The notes beneath the pieces are model-generated. The model searched no databases and was not told the origin of the DNA. It saw only the letters and a program-made list of their open reading frames with translations. From contig NC_081142.1 of the NCBI RefSeq assembly GCF_958295425.1, forward strand, positions 3,250,896 to 3,314,895: a stretch of 64,000 bases of DNA, in the 5' to 3' direction. Position numbers and translations under genes: made by a program. Of this stretch, positions 34,446 to 48,300 are shown in pieces. The number at the start of each line of letters is the position of its first letter. The first letter of the stretch is position 1. Origin of the DNA: Solea solea. Taxonomy: Eukaryota; Chordata; Actinopteri; Pleuronectiformes; Soleidae.

Positions 34446-36951
34446 ACAATCCTCTGGTGTCCACACAAAGCGAGTTGTTGATGTAAGGTTTTCCATCAGG
34501 CTGCCCATGTCTAGTCTGACCATGCATTATTGAGCAGGTCTTTACAGGTTATGCAATTACTGTCAGACAGCATCTGATCTGATGAATCTGATGACACAAC
34601 AGCCTGAGAGCCAAGGCTCAAGGTGTGTGTGTGTGTGTGTGTGGGGGGGGGGGGGGGTTGTTTGTTTGGTAAGGAAGGAGCAATTCAATAAAGTGAAACT
34701 GAAACCCTAACTGCATAGAAACACCCTAATAACATGTATTATTGATGTGAATTTAACATAATGGATAAAACAGACGGAAAGACGTTAACGTTATAGCCGA
34801 GTCATCATAAAAACGAGGGTCACGTTCAGTTTTAAATGTGAAAAGACTGACTTCACGTTTGCAGTGGACTGTGGGCTGAGCTTGTGTTGCACTGGAGTGA
34901 AATGTCACCTGCTGGATTTGAAGGGGAAACAGGTCGTTTAGATTTGATTTCTGACAGGGGCCGTATTCCTCGTCTCATGTTGAGATGGAAAACACATGTG
35001 TGTGTGAGTGACAGTGATAGTGATAAGTGAGAACGCTGGACTGAGGCTGACACAGACAGTGTGTCCCTGAACTCAGGACACGCACAGGGTAGACACTCTT
35101 CACCCCCCCTCACCTCGCTATAATGCCAGCAAACATCACACGGTTCACGTTACCTGATGATTAGCACAGGGCATTTTCCCTCACGTCCTGCAGGGGTCAG
35201 CCTTGTATCATAAGGTTGACTGGAGAAGTGTGAGACTTTGTCCACATGACATTAGTGGCACACGTCTCTCTTTTATTGGACATTTAACATCTGATCCAGT
35301 GATTTTTTTCCCCTAGAATCCTGACATTGTGTCGGAAAAGGGCCACTGTAATATGACTGATAATGTGCATGTGACTTGATTAAAGCAGTTTTTTAAACTT
35401 TGTTGTAAACTTAGCTCGCACCCTATAGGGCAGGACAATTAAATTAGAAACTCAGTTGTAAAAGTACATCAAAAAGTGCATTGAAAATGCAATAAAAGAA
35501 CTAGCAATACATACCTGTCCTTTGTACACCTGAAATAAAAAAGTACACAGTATTCGCTGTAACTATTTTGAATAAAAAATAAACGTCATCTCAGGTGCAA
35601 CTCGACGTCCATGAAGTCAAAAAGGTGCACAATATAAGCATTATATTCAAAGCTTCTTTAACTTATTTCAAATAAGATAAACATATGTCATATACGACCC
35701 ACAAACATCGCAAAGTGCCTTTAACGCAACACAAAAGAACTATCCTACCAGAATACTGTGGGAATATGGGAACTGTAGGAACAGGACAGCCACAACCAGT
35801 GTACTATTGCTAGTCCCAAACCCAGATAAATGGAGGTTTGAGTCAGGAGGGGATCGTGTGAGTAATGCAAGAAAATTGAAGTGATCGTGTTAAATTTGTT
35901 TGAGTTGCCTGAACTGATTTGTTTCCTGATATTTCACAAAGTATCCTATAGCATATCGCTCTTTGCCTAAATTAAATCCATTTTTCCGTCTCCGCGATAA
36001 ACAAGTCTCACATAACACAACTGTGCCGCTGCAGTAAATAGTCATTTCAAATGTATTTTCATCCATAAAAGAAAATGCACAGGACGTACTCGGCGTCTGA
36101 GTAATGTTTGTTACAAACTACTGTGCCCAGCATTTACTTATTCATTTATAAAGATTAATATCTTCCTTGGGAATGATTCAGGGATGGCTGGGGTATTGCT
36201 GTAATAGTATTTGCATGACAAATATGTATAAAATCAAGCGTTACTGTTCAAATGGGTTCATTTTTACATCTGTTCTGCACAAATGATGCATCAAACATCA
36301 TGTTTTCTCCACGTACTTCACTTCACAAAGGAAACCTATACATTAGCCCAAGTTTCAGCATTTTTCTAGCAACACAAAGACATTATGGCCCACATGCAAT
36401 AAATAAAATGGAACAAATGACATTCCACCTCTTTATATTCAATTTTCTCTATCTCCACACACATAAACACACCACCTGAGAGGAGGCAGTGAAGGTGACT
36501 GATAGATGATCGTATACTCTTGCTTCAATTACATTAGAATGATGGAGTTGGTTATGTGCTGGAGGTGAAAAATAGCCCGAGACTTTCAGCCTGAAAGATA
36601 GAGCAGGAGTAAGATGGGAGAAGAGTTATGGTGACTTAGAGCCACAGGGAGAGAAAGGAAGAGAGGAGTTACAGCGACGCACTGGAGACAAGTTAATGGC
36701 GAAAGCTCAGCCTACAATGGATAGATTACACTGCTGTGAAAAACTTTCCCCATGTCGTTATTTAGTGTGGGAGTGCCTCTGAAAAAAAACAAACAAAAAA
36801 AAGTGAAGTAATGCGTGTGAAACAAAGGTGAGTGACACCAGAGATTGAGGAGGCCCTTCCTTTCCTTCAGGGTGAGGGTTAGAAACCAACGTCACACATT
36901 TGACAGCTGACACTGCACAAGCACAAGCCCTTATTAAAAAATAAAGAGGGT

Positions 36952-36988
<37 letters not shown>

Positions 36989-37141
36989 TTGCAAAGCTAT
37001 TCCTCTTAGGACACTACATTGACTTCCATTTCTTTGGACAGCTTAAACAACGTATTATTTCTAACTACAACCACTTAATGCCTAACCCTAACTTAATTCT
37101 ATAATCACAATTCATACCTTAGCCCTAAACTTAACCAGTGG

Positions 37142-37478
37142 AACGGTTCAGTACGGTACAACATGGTGCGTATTTTTCTTTTGCATTTCAATAGTATCAA
37201 ATATAACCGGTCCCAAGCGTTCCAGTCCTTGGAACCCTTGCCTTGGGGTACCAGGGTAAAAATGGTACAGTCGAGACAAATGTCTGCAGTCTATTCTCAA
37301 ACAAAGTTTGATGTCTCATTGAGACAAACTGCTGAATGTCCTCCAGCACTGTCTGTTGCGTCAATGTTGTCGTTCGCTGTCGTCGCACTGGTACAACATG
37401 ACGGCCCATACCCTGTTGAAACACAAGCGTGACCCAGGATTTTACCATTCCTAACTGTACCAAACTGAACCGTATCAT
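37142..37478. mobile_element. MITE with ACGGTTCAGT inverted ends
   Basis: Left ACGGTTCAGTACGGTACAAC; right, reverse-complemented, ACGGTTCAGTTTGGTACAGT. Interior rich in GGTACC-type motifs (CTTGGGGTACCAGGG). No target duplication was certain and there is no transposase frame. Confidence 0.6.
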
Positions 37479-37489
37479 GATGAAAACAC

Positions 37490-37709
37490 AGCATAAGTCT
37501 CTGCTTCTAAAAGCGAAACATGGCATAAACATGGCACTGCAACATGGTAGCCTCTGTAAAGCAAGGCCCTTGCCTAAAGTACATATTAAAGGTTTATTCC
37601 GACGCTTCAACAGTTTTCATTTTAAAACAATTATACACATATGCAAACATTCTTCAGTTCTTCAGTTTCTGCCAATAAAACATCTTCCTAAATGTTACAA
37701 ACTGGACAT
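37490..37709. repeat. TTAA-type MITE copy, second member
   Basis: Right end CCTAAATGTTACAAACTGGA CAT next to TTAA, and interior TAAAGCAAGGCCCTTGCCTA, matching the copy at 32,430-32,617. Left boundary unresolved and possibly abutting the element ending at 37,478. Confidence 0.55.
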
Positions 37710-39694
37710 TTAACCCTAAAAAGAAAGCTTTTAGAAGTTGTGACATCTGGCCTAGATGTCTTCAAATAAAAACAATAAAAAAAATAGACTATAACAACAT
37801 TTCTTCTCACAACCACAGGAAAACACACACAGGGAACATCCATGACACGTAAACTCAGTACCCACATGACCATGAAACACCAGACCCCCCCCCCCCCCAC
37901 ACACACACACACACAGGCACCTTGGGAAGCTGACACCTTTTTAGATCAGTCAGGGAGAAAAATGACATTAATGATTCTGATCACCAGGCTTTATCTGCGA
38001 ACACGATCCAGCAGCAGGGCCATTTAGACAGCACAGCTACGCCAGAGGGAGGAGACAGAAACCGACACTGATCAAATAGACTAATTTTCCCCGAGGTTGC
38101 TCTGTCCTCGCTGCAGCCGTTTCTTCTTATTATTCTTCAGAAATGACACATCACATGTTCCTGACCGGAGCAGCTCAGCAGTAAAAGGATGTTCGTGTCA
38201 CATCTGTGGAGCTGGCTGTGCTTGTATCTCCTCGTCACAGTTTTCTTTAATGAGACCTCAGCTCAGGACTTGTTTTCAATTTTTGGTTTTCATATATAAG
38301 AACGTTTTATGGCACAAATAAAGTATAAAATATAGTATAATAAAGTAATAATTTATTTTGTTTCATTTAAGTACTTTTTCCCATGAGAAGAAGAGAAGGT
38401 GTTACATAAAATTAATTGTTTCTAATATACAGTGAGGGTATTTAATCACTCAATAGGAAGCTGGTTGAGCTTGTGTGGGGTAAATGTCCAGAACAGTATA
38501 CCCTCTCTCAAAATGCTGCACAGAATATCTTTTGCACCGCACATTTAGTTTAATTTTAATTCAATTGCAATTTTACTTATAACTTTGTCCAACTGTTTTG
38601 AGCATCTAAAAACTGCACTGTGCATTTGTTTGTGTTGCAGTGACAATAAAGATCTATTCTAATGTTTTTAACTTTTTTATGTTTTGTCTATGGTTTTGAG
38701 TTTTTTGGTTTTGTTTCTTCATTTTTACAGTTTAACGTTTGGTGAACAGTATTTCATGCTGCATCTGTCATTTCTGAACAGACTCTGTCAAGCAAAACCA
38801 TCCGACCTAGCTGAGGGAGCATTTGTGTGTATACAGCGGCTGACGTGACAGTAGAATATACTTCTGAAACTCTGTGTCCATTTGGCAGTCATCTTTACAT
38901 GAAATTAACTGCTTCCTGTGTGCAGTGCTGGAATGATGCTGCATCGCACGAGACCTCAACACACAGTCACGTGGAGCCTTAATCAGCGTCGTGTGAACTC
39001 ATCTGACAAATTGCTTGAATGGGACAAACATTTGTTGACATTCAAAAGTTACACTCTACAGTAACTTTTACAGTTTTTGCCTTTCCTGCCAGTGTCAGCT
39101 GAGACTGGTACCAGCTCCCACCATGACTCATTAATGGATGGATGGATGGATTTCTTTGCTTTTCCTAAATCTTCAAACGGTCCCTTTGGATGAGGATTTC
39201 TTTCAAGTCTGAGTTGACTTGAAGCTAAAGCTGTATCATAAAAGTTTGGTTTAGTTTATTAGGATCAACCATTAACTAACAACGTTTGTACTCTTGATTG
39301 AACATATTTCTGTCACATACCGTCATGGAAAATCCATAGATAGGATGGCAACTATCCCACCATATACGTTTTATCATCCACATCCTTCATTTTAATTAAA
39401 AAATCTATACTTTTAATCTGCTTCTACAGCCTCGAAATTAAAATTTGGAAAGGCAGTGCACATTAAAAGAAAATAAATGGGTTTACAGTGAAATTTGAAT
39501 GCACTGTGCTGTCAACAAACAGCAACAAAGCAGCTGGGGGTGAGAAAGAGGAGGAATTACACACTGGACCACATGAGATAAGGCCTGTTAACGCTGTATA
39601 GAGCTCAGAGACTGATGATTTTACAGGCAAGATAATGAGTTGATATTACGAGAGAGACAACAACAGAGATTCTCTGATTTCTTTTTCTAAAGGG

Positions 39695-39962
39695 GTTTTC
39701 TCCAGGTTCTCCAGTTTCCTGCCACTGTCCAAAAACATGCAGATTTGAGGATTAGGTAAAGTGGACCCTCTAAATTGACCATAGGTGTGAAAGTGAGTGG
39801 ATGGTTGTTTGTCTCTATATGTGTCCCTGTGATGGATTAGCAACCCGTCCAGGACGTACACCGCCTTTCACCCTGTCAGCTAGGATTGACACCAGCCGTG
39901 ACCCTCATGTGGAGGATAAAAGCAGCAGAAGAGTGAGAGGGTGAGTGAGTGAGTGAGTGAGA
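39695..39962 (+). repeat. SINE/LINE-tail repeat copy followed by (GAGT)n
   Basis: CCAAAAACATGCAGATTTGA, AAAGTGAGTGGATGGTTGTT, CCTGTGATGGATTAGCAACC and TGTGGAGGATAAAAGC occur in the same order as in the copies at 10.7 and 61.9 kb, then a (GAGT)n run at 39,937-39,960. Confidence 0.65.
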
Positions 39963-40832
39963 CTCTAAAAACATGGTATTGAAGGGCAACACCTGGTCAT
40001 GTCATCACCACTGCAAACTTTACACTTTACCTGACAACAACACTGCGACTCCACTTTCATGATATTATGTTCACATCATGAGCACAAGTCAATATCACTC
40101 ACTGAGTCATTTGTATCCAGGTAATTAGGAAATGAGTGGACAATTTAAAAAAAGAAAAGAAAAGGCAGACAGAAAGTAATCTGATCATGGTAAATATAAT
40201 CTGATTCTCCTGACTGGAAGACAATATAATTTATAGTATTTAGACTGGATCACGTGCAACACACACAGGGATAGATCCTATGGTGACACTAATCTAAATG
40301 TCATTCTAACCTTTTGTCAAATGGTCAAACACAGTAAAGAGCAGTGTAGGGCTTTTATTTTCTTTGAAGGAAGTGACTTTGATGTGGACTTTTATTTATT
40401 TATTTTCAATCCCGACTTCCTGAGTGGGATTGAAAGACTGTAAAAAGCTGTAAAAATGTATAACTCTCAAAAAGCCCATTAAAGTTGTGAGAACCTGCTT
40501 AAAATATCCTTTAAAAGAATTGGGTTGTCCTCACAGCCAAACAAAGACTCACTCTCTTGTTGGTTTTGCATTGATTTCCATTCATTTGGACGGTCGAACC
40601 AAAACCTTAGCTCAACCCTAACCAGATAATCCCTAAACCCTAACCTTAACCTATAACCACCATTCACCTCCCACAAGTCTTAATCCTAACCAGACCCTCA
40701 GAAATGAGGTCCTGCCTCAGTAGGACCAGGTTTTGGTCTTCAAAAGGAAGGGTACTACTGGTCAAGGTCAGTGTTCATGTGTTTATGTTTATGCCAGAAA
40801 TGGTCCTCAAGAGGCAGCAAAACGAACACACT

Positions 40833-40863
<31 letters not shown>

Positions 40864-40912
40864 GTGTGAGCACAAATGAGGAGGCAGAGAGAGAGAGAGA
40901 GAGATGGAGAGA

Positions 40913-40953
<41 letters not shown>

Positions 40954-40978
40954 AGAGGGAGAGAGGGAGAGAGAGAGG
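40833..40978. repeat. (CA)n then (GA)n purine tract upstream of lrrc52
   Basis: (CA)n at 40,833-40,859 followed, after a 27 bp spacer, by about 92 bp of GAGA with ATGG interruptions. It lies 680-770 bp upstream of the lrrc52 ATG. Confidence 0.9.
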
Positions 40979-40999
40979 ATCGTCACAGCGCAGCAGAGC

Positions 41000-41659
41000 C
41001 ACAGTCTCCACAGTCTCACTCTCACAGAGCTGCGTGAGCGCAGTGGAGAGAAGGACACACATTCCACAGCGCTCGTGTAACAAAAAAAAAAGAAAAAAGA
41101 CACAGCCTGCTGGACAGAGGGAGACATCAGACCCACGCACACTCACACAGACACTCATATAATTAGGGACACACGTGTGAGCGCGCAGCGTCTCCTGCCA
41201 CCGAGAGTCCACATCCAGGATTCGGGAGGATTTTTGCGCACGCCGTGTCATTTGTTTTGAAAGTAAAGCAGCCATGCACTCAGCCGGCGACAACTAATTC
41301 ACCAAAATGACTCACCGAGGGAACGGAAGACTGCGTTCGTGGGTTGCTGTGGCGGAACAGCGTCCGTTAAGCTGCGTGATTCTCACCCACAGAGGGTCAC
41401 CTTCTGGAACCATGTCTTGTGGCGACGTGCGTGGCGCGCCAGCGTGCGTGTGAGTGACTGACTGACCGATAGTCTTTTGCGAGAGGAAGAGAGGCTGGAT
41501 AAACACAGCAGACCGGATTTCAGGCAGCGACAGCCACACACTGAGAGAAGCCGCCTCTCGTCTCTCCCAGCCCCGCAGACACATGCAGGATGTGCGGGGA
41601 GCGCCGGCGAGTCCTGGTCCAGCTCAACCCGGGTTCATGACGCGCTGGGCGGCCTCGTC
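41000..41659 (+). promoter_or_regulatory. lrrc52: Putative promoter/5' UTR of lrrc52
   Basis: Raised CpG density compared with the interval to the left (for example GAGCGCGCAGCGTCTCC near 41,178-41,194; GCGACGTGCGTGGCGCGC near 41,421-41,438) runs up to the start codon. No TATA box was seen. The lrrc52 frame stays open upstream of 41,660 but contains no earlier ATG back to 41,477. Confidence 0.5.
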
Positions 41660-42308
41660 ATGCGTCTCCTGCCCGAGCCCAGCGCTCAATCCCTCCGGCT
41701 CCTCTTCCTCTTTATCTTTGTGATGGGGGTGGCCCCGTCGCCGGTTCTCACAGCCGGCTGTCCAGACAGATGCGTGTGCGACGACCAGCTGGTAGTCCAG
41801 TGCGCCGGGCAGGAGCTCACCCAGTTCCCCAATGACCTGCCGCTGGCCACCCGGCAGCTCATCATCTCCAACAACCGCATCGGGGACCTGCCGGCGCTGC
41901 AGCTCAACTACCTGTCCGACCTGGTGTATCTGGACTGCAGCAACAACTCTCTGAGCGAGATCTCCGAGTCCACCTTCGGGAACTTGCGCAAACTCGCCTA
42001 CCTGGACTTGTCTTTTAACATCCTGCTGCAGATCGAGGACCGGACGTTCGGCCCGCTGGCGTCTCTGGTGATGCTCCGGCTGACGGATAACCCGAGTCTG
42101 GCTGAGATCCACTCGGACGCCTTCTCGGAGAACATGGCTCTGCAGGTGCTGGATGTGAGCCGGAACAACCTGACCACCCTGAACATCAGCAGCCTCATCG
42201 CTTTGCCTGCTCTGCGCTCTCTCGGGCTCAGCGGTAACCCGTGGAGGTGCGACTGTGACACGGAGGACCTGTGTCTGTGGGTGCAGATCGAGGGCTTCAA
42301 ATTCCAGG
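41660..42308 (+). CDS. lrrc52: lrrc52 exon 1 (residues 1-217)
   Basis: The first in-frame ATG, immediately before a clear signal peptide. Contains the N-terminal cap, all leucine-rich repeats and the start of the C-terminal cap ([20 protein letters not shown]). Donor CCAGG/GTGAGT, phase 1. Confidence 0.95.
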
Positions 42309-45300
42309 GTGAGTGATGTGAAAGATGCTCAGAGCTCATGTCTGCACATAAACATAAAACAAGTGTCAACAACGTGTTCAGGTAGTGACGGAACATACAC
42401 ACGTATTCTCTGCCCCTGTCCTTGAAGACACACTGTGTTCAGGTGAACCTCTTCTATGTTTGTCCAGTTTCCTGGCAGGGTAACAATGTGTCCTTGCGTT
42501 AAGAGCCAAAAATGCCCCAAGGTCTTATTTATGTTATAAGTTATTTAAGGAGGTAGATCGATATTTTTTAAGATTGGTAGGCTACTCACACTCAGTGAGC
42601 ACGCTCTCCAGCAAAATACAGGCATTGTCCCTTTCACTGAAAACATGGTTTCTAGTGGGGACACAAAGACGAGAGAAAACTGATTTTAGCCACTCAAGGA
42701 AAAGGCTGACATAATTAAATCTACACCTGTCCCATGCTACAATATCTTAGTAATATTTTAACCACTTTTCTCACTGTTTGACAACCTTTCCTGACTGGAA
42801 AATGAAGTTTATTAACGATTCACTTTCCTGCACCAAAGTCCAAAGAGAAAATCAGTGTTTTTAGCTCATGGGGACAAAGGAGCTTTGGTCTGGTTGGTTT
42901 TTAACCATGAAAACAAGTTAATATATGTAAGTAGACCTCCATAACTAACATATATGTGCGATACAAGCATTCGATGTCACCTTTTAATTGTTGCCAAATC
43001 TGGATCAGATCTAGATGAAACTGTGCTGGTAGAGAGTCTGATCCTGCACACATAGACCACATTTCAAAATGTAATGGGGACAGACTTGGGTGATCGCCTA
43101 CCCATCACAAAAAAAATCAGATTGATCCGTGAAAAACTGTAGACAGGAAGTTGCTAACATAAACCCACGATGATGAAAATATAACCTCCTTGACAGAGAT
43201 ATGAAAAGAAAACCAGAACTATCCCTTTAATAGTCCCACATAATAGCACATGATTAAGTCAGGCGACTGACGCAGTTTGTCTTTCTGTAGTGGACTCACA
43301 CTTGTGCTCACGCACACACACACATGCAAACTAAGACTCCACTGATAAATTGAGAGTTCAAAGTGGAGGTAATCTGAAGATTTCGTGTCCCAGCTCAGAT
43401 CTGCAACACAATCCCCTTAAACTGGCCGTCCCGTCTCCATAATGTCTCAAGTTTAGCAGTTTATCCGCTCAGCTGACTTGTGTTACGCTCACTTGCAAAC
43501 CAGCGGTCACTTCAGCTGACCTCTCCGTAAGCAGAGGGCAATAGAATTGGACCTGTGGAACTAGCACGTATACGGTGCTCGTGATCTTCTCAGTGACAAC
43601 ATGTTTAAGTAATCTGTGCTTGTGACCGTTAACTGAGCTTAGGCCTGAGCCGGTGAACTGGTGGTTATGTCATGTGACGACGAGACGCGTACGTCAGCTT
43701 ACATCCTAGTCACGTTACTGCTGCTGCTGGTCATTGTCTGTCCACTGTCCTGAAGGCAGAGACAATGCCGGGAGCGTGACTGTGTCCTTGTGTACCTGTT
43801 TAATGTCTGGCTATAACCCTTCCTGTGTGAGACACACACACACACACACACACACAGAACACAGCATGCACCTGGGAGTGCTGTCGCTCCCTCCACCGTA
43901 TGCTTTAGCCCTTCAGTCCAGATGGTTTATGATGGTGCTCAAAAAAGCTGAACTGTTGTGCTCACATTAACAGAATGTGTGTGTGTGTGTTTGTATGGGT
44001 ATCTTTGGTAGGACAAAAACAACGTATAAACCATATGGAGTGAGGACATTTGGGAAAGTTAGGGTTAGAATTGGGTTAAGGTTAAGGTTAGGGTGAGGTT
44101 GAGGGGATGCATTATGTCTATGAGTGTCTTCATTACAAATGCTGCACAAAACTCCTGTCAGGGATAGGAATTAGGGATTAAATTGATAGTTTGACCCTTA
44201 GTCAAGGTCGAATATGTTGTACGCTCTCATTGTGCAACACTGATGCTGAAAAAAGGACACTCACCCTCACTGACTACAGTACATGGCTGCCAGCAGGGAC
44301 ACAAAAAGGTTTCAGCCACAAACCAAAAGGTTCACCTTATCAAATCTACCCATGTGACATCTTCAAAATATGCTCACAGCTCTGTTAGGCCACAAAGTGA
44401 AGTTTGCAGATTGCTCAAAATCAGCAATTTTACATCAGAGCACACAGGAGTTGTTGATCCACTGCTGCCGCCATCTGTAACTTCAAATGTGTTGTTTTAC
44501 AGCTTTCGTGTTTAAAATCCTATGGTTTAGTTTGCATAAACTGGCATTAACTTACTAAACATGACAGAAGCAGCAGCTCCTGTGTTGCCACAAGCTCAAA
44601 ACACACCTTTACTTTCACAGCACGCGGAAGTACACTCTAAAACCTGGTACAGAACTGAACTGTTCACTTTGCTGTGCTCAGTTTGCACTTATTTCACTTA
44701 AAAAATCAGACACACACTCACAAAGGTGGCACAATACAAAAACTCCCACACACAAGCCATTGTGCTTTCATCATGTACTCTTCAATCCTGGCGGATCACC
44801 ATGGAATCACAGCTAAAACGCTCATCACACTTTATAAAGTTGTAAATCTGACCAGAGGAGTTTGAACTCTGCTAAGGTCAAGTTTGTGTGTGTGTGTGTG
44901 CACTTGTATTTGTTGCTTTTTTAGGACCTTTTCTGGCATAAGAACAATAGTTGCATCTGATAATATCAAGCAATTCTGAATAAATGATCAACACTTAAAT
45001 AAGAACTCATTTATGTTCTCACTCATAATGTAATGTCAATGTGTTTTGCAATAACATTTGATGTGTATTTATGGATGTGTGAAATGTTAATGCATATAAA
45101 ATAACCAACACATCTCAGGTTCTTCATATTCAGTGTGTGTGTCTATTCTAGGGCTGCAACATTTAATGTATGTAATGAATCGATTCCTTTCGGTAATTCA
45201 TTCATTTTCAAACAAATCATAATCAGTATTTTTTATTTCTTTAGTTGCAGCCACTCATCTTAACACGGTCAATAAAATCATTAATAAATTAAGTACGTTG

Positions 45301-48300
45301 AAATTAAGTTGTCAAAGAACACAATTGCAATGCGGGGTCAGAGGTCATACTGATGTCACGCAGCAAAGTGTATATATCGCCTCAGTGTAGGGACCACTTC
45401 GCTGACACTGACGTGTAATTCTACATTATACCAAAGTCAAAATTATTTCTTTATGAAATGTTAACATGGCTTTTTCCACTACGCTCTGGAAACTCCTGAA
45501 ACTTTCCTGTGCCGGGCTCCGAAACATTCTCTGTCAATCTTTAGTACTTGGGGAATAGACCTACACTTCCTCTCCTGTTATAATGGAATTTCAGGTTGTA
45601 CAACGACCCGCTGTGCTCACTGTAGGTCGATTTTGACAAGTGGTTCGGTTAAAATGGCTCCAGTGTTTGGGGGGGTGGGAGGTTCGGGGGAGGGGAGGGT
45701 TGGGGATTTCTGGCTGCTTGTCAGAGTCCTGAACAGGCTCTTTCGGCAAAGAGCCAATGCAGAGAGCTACACACAGTGCACATGTTAAATATTCATATAA
45801 AAAAAAAAGAAGGATGAACCGAGGCAGGGGGGTTCAAAGAGAGGATGAAGGGAGGAAAGAAAGCAGACGAGCCGTCGCAGAAGCGGGATTTAGTTTATCT
45901 TTATGGAATGTGATTATTTGCTGAGGAAAAGAGAGGCTTACAGAAAGTAGTGTGATAGAAGAATAACAGACAGAAAGATGAGAAAGGACAGAATAAAACT
46001 CTAGTGCACACTTTCTAAATACAAACTAATGTCTGCCACCGTCAAATGAGTTGATATAATGCTGATTAAGCCTAATCGGCTCCACATTACTCTCTCTGTG
46101 TCTCTCTCTGTGTTTAGATCTCATGTCACATTCACACACAGGAGGTGATTTGTTTTACTTCCAGACAGACGGAGGCAACAGCAACCTTGAGCGAGAAAAG
46201 TCAGACGGCTGCAAACAGGTTGAAGTATGACTGAAATCACAAAGAAGCTCTTGTGAAAAGATTCGCAAATGAGCTCTGCTGCTCAAAAAACACGGGATAG
46301 ATCAGGGCTCTCAAACTCAAATGACCTGTGGGCCACTGACTGTCTCGTCTGGTCAGTCGGGGGCCAGTCGAGTAAAAAAAAAAGCCCAACTTTTTTGGGA
46401 AAAGCAACAGTTGCGGTGGACGTTATGAGCTCAAAATGACTTATTTATATATAATATAATATAATATAGTTATTTATTTATATGTACTCTTGCCTCTTGT
46501 GAGCTTTTCTGTCTTTTATCCATTATTCTGTACAGCACTTTGGTCCACTGGGTTTGTTTTGTGCTTTACAAATAAAGTTGGATTGGATCATTTCAAAATA
46601 TAAGTGCTTGTTTTAATATGCAACAATAAAAAAAAACATATTTATGATGCAAAATTAATCTAAACATTTTAAAAATAAAAACATATAGAAATGACACCTT
46701 ACAACTTGACATGAAATCGATTAAAGGGCCACATATGGCCCCTGGGCCGCCAGATTGAGACCTCTGGGATAGATGCTGTGTACGGCGCTATTGCACGATG
46801 AAGGTCACGGCATATAAATAATGTTCCATTGTTTCCGTTTACTTGGACCAAACATCAAAAACAACAAAAGTCACCAGAAGTTACGCACTGCAGCTTTAAG
46901 TCGGACGTTGGACGCTGAGGGGAGAAAAGAAACAACAGATCTGTTGAACTGTGCCCCAGATCTGTCACTCAAATCCATTAAAACATTCATTATGACAGGG
47001 AGCCATCGATTCAATTTAATACAGGTAGGAGATGCATTATTTATCAGCTGGAATGATTCCTCAGACCCATCTGGTGCGGAGAAGCATATCGAATTCTACT
47101 GGCCTACTTGTGTAGTAGAGTCTGTACATATTTTTATGTCTCTGACTGTGCGAGAGCGCAAAACCAAGATTGATGTGATGCTTGTGTGGGTGTGATGGTG
47201 ATGTGATCACCTGGGGGCAGCTCGAGTGTGTGTGTGTGTCTGTGTTCATGTGTGCGTCTGTGTGTGTTTGACCAATCCAACACACAAGGGAACTGAAGAG
47301 AGAGCGGCGAGTGTGTGAAGATGACGGAGCAAAAACTGAGAGATAGAGATGGAAGGATGTGGAAGAAGAAGAAGGAGACGGACGGATAAAGACTGAAGGG
47401 GAGACGTGAGGAGAGAGTAAATGTTTGAGTGCCAGATTTGCAACGAAAAGCGGGAGGTGATAAAGAGAGCATGACTGATAAGACGCAGCGATAGAGGCAA
47501 CAGGAGGAAAAGGGAGCTATTGCTATCTGACCTTCACGCACTTTCTCTTTCTCTTTCTCTCTCTCTCTCTCTCTTCACTTATCCTCCCTAAGAAGGAGAA
47601 GGGATCATCTAGAGAAATGATGGGAAGGAGGATGGTGGTAATCTGACTAATGCCGTATTTTAGAGGAAAGAGAGTGTGAAGGCGTGTGTTATTCAGCCCT
47701 AGTGGATGTGATGGAGAAAAGGTCAGCTATTCTTAGTCGTTGCCAATCCCCGTATGATGCGTTTAGCTCGCTACATGCTAAATGGTGAGTTATTTGGGTT
47801 TCGCTGTGAGAGGAGGGGCCTGAATTCATCACATGCGGGCTGGTTGTTGCTGGACTGAATCATCCAAAGGTCAGGGGTTCGATCCCCGGGCCATCTAGTC
47901 ACCCTGCCGACGTGTCCCCGGGCAAGACACTTAACCCCAAGTAGTTCTTGGTGGTTGTATTAGCAGCATGGGATAGATATAGGGATAGACCTATTTACAG
48001 ATAGACCTCAACTGTAAATAGTACATTGTTTAGTTGCTCATTAACTTTTCAACCAAATGTTTAACAGATAAGGCCCAATTCTACTATTTTCTTACTATAT
48101 TTTATACTATATTTTATGTTTGTCGATCCCAACTACTATCTCCGTCATTACCCTCGTGCCTTTTACGTCTGGATGGACGTTTACACAATGCTCCCTCTAG
48201 AGGAGCACCAAGTTGCAGGCAAATAAAAAAATGGTGACTCTTGAAGAGGTTATTTTATTGTGCTTGATCCAAAACAGACTGAAACGCAAGCCAATTTTGT

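Larger units (their letters stand above)
31421..41000. other. Gene-poor interval between echdc2 and lrrc52
   Basis: No frame matches a protein. The interval is filled with MITEs (31,530-31,921; about 32,430-32,617; 37,142-37,478; about 37,490-37,709), a tandem repeat (33,104-33,607), members of the GTGAGGACC microsatellite-bearing family (about 32.9, 34.2-34.4, 37.0, 40.5-40.86 kb), a SINE tail (39.7-39.9 kb) and many simple repeats. Confidence 0.6.

Noticed and set aside
40704..41293. Long frames of alternating RE or SL residues upstream of lrrc52
   Set aside because: Generated by (GA)n and (CA)n tracts; no conserved protein.
41624..42112. 162-codon minus-strand frame opposite lrrc52 exon 1
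   Set aside because: Antisense shadow of a GC-rich leucine-rich-repeat exon; the plus-strand frame has full homology.
47834..47900. tRNA-like sequence with GGTTCGATCCC
   Set aside because: Part of a SINE with the usual GGGCAAGACACTTAACCCC body; stems do not close.
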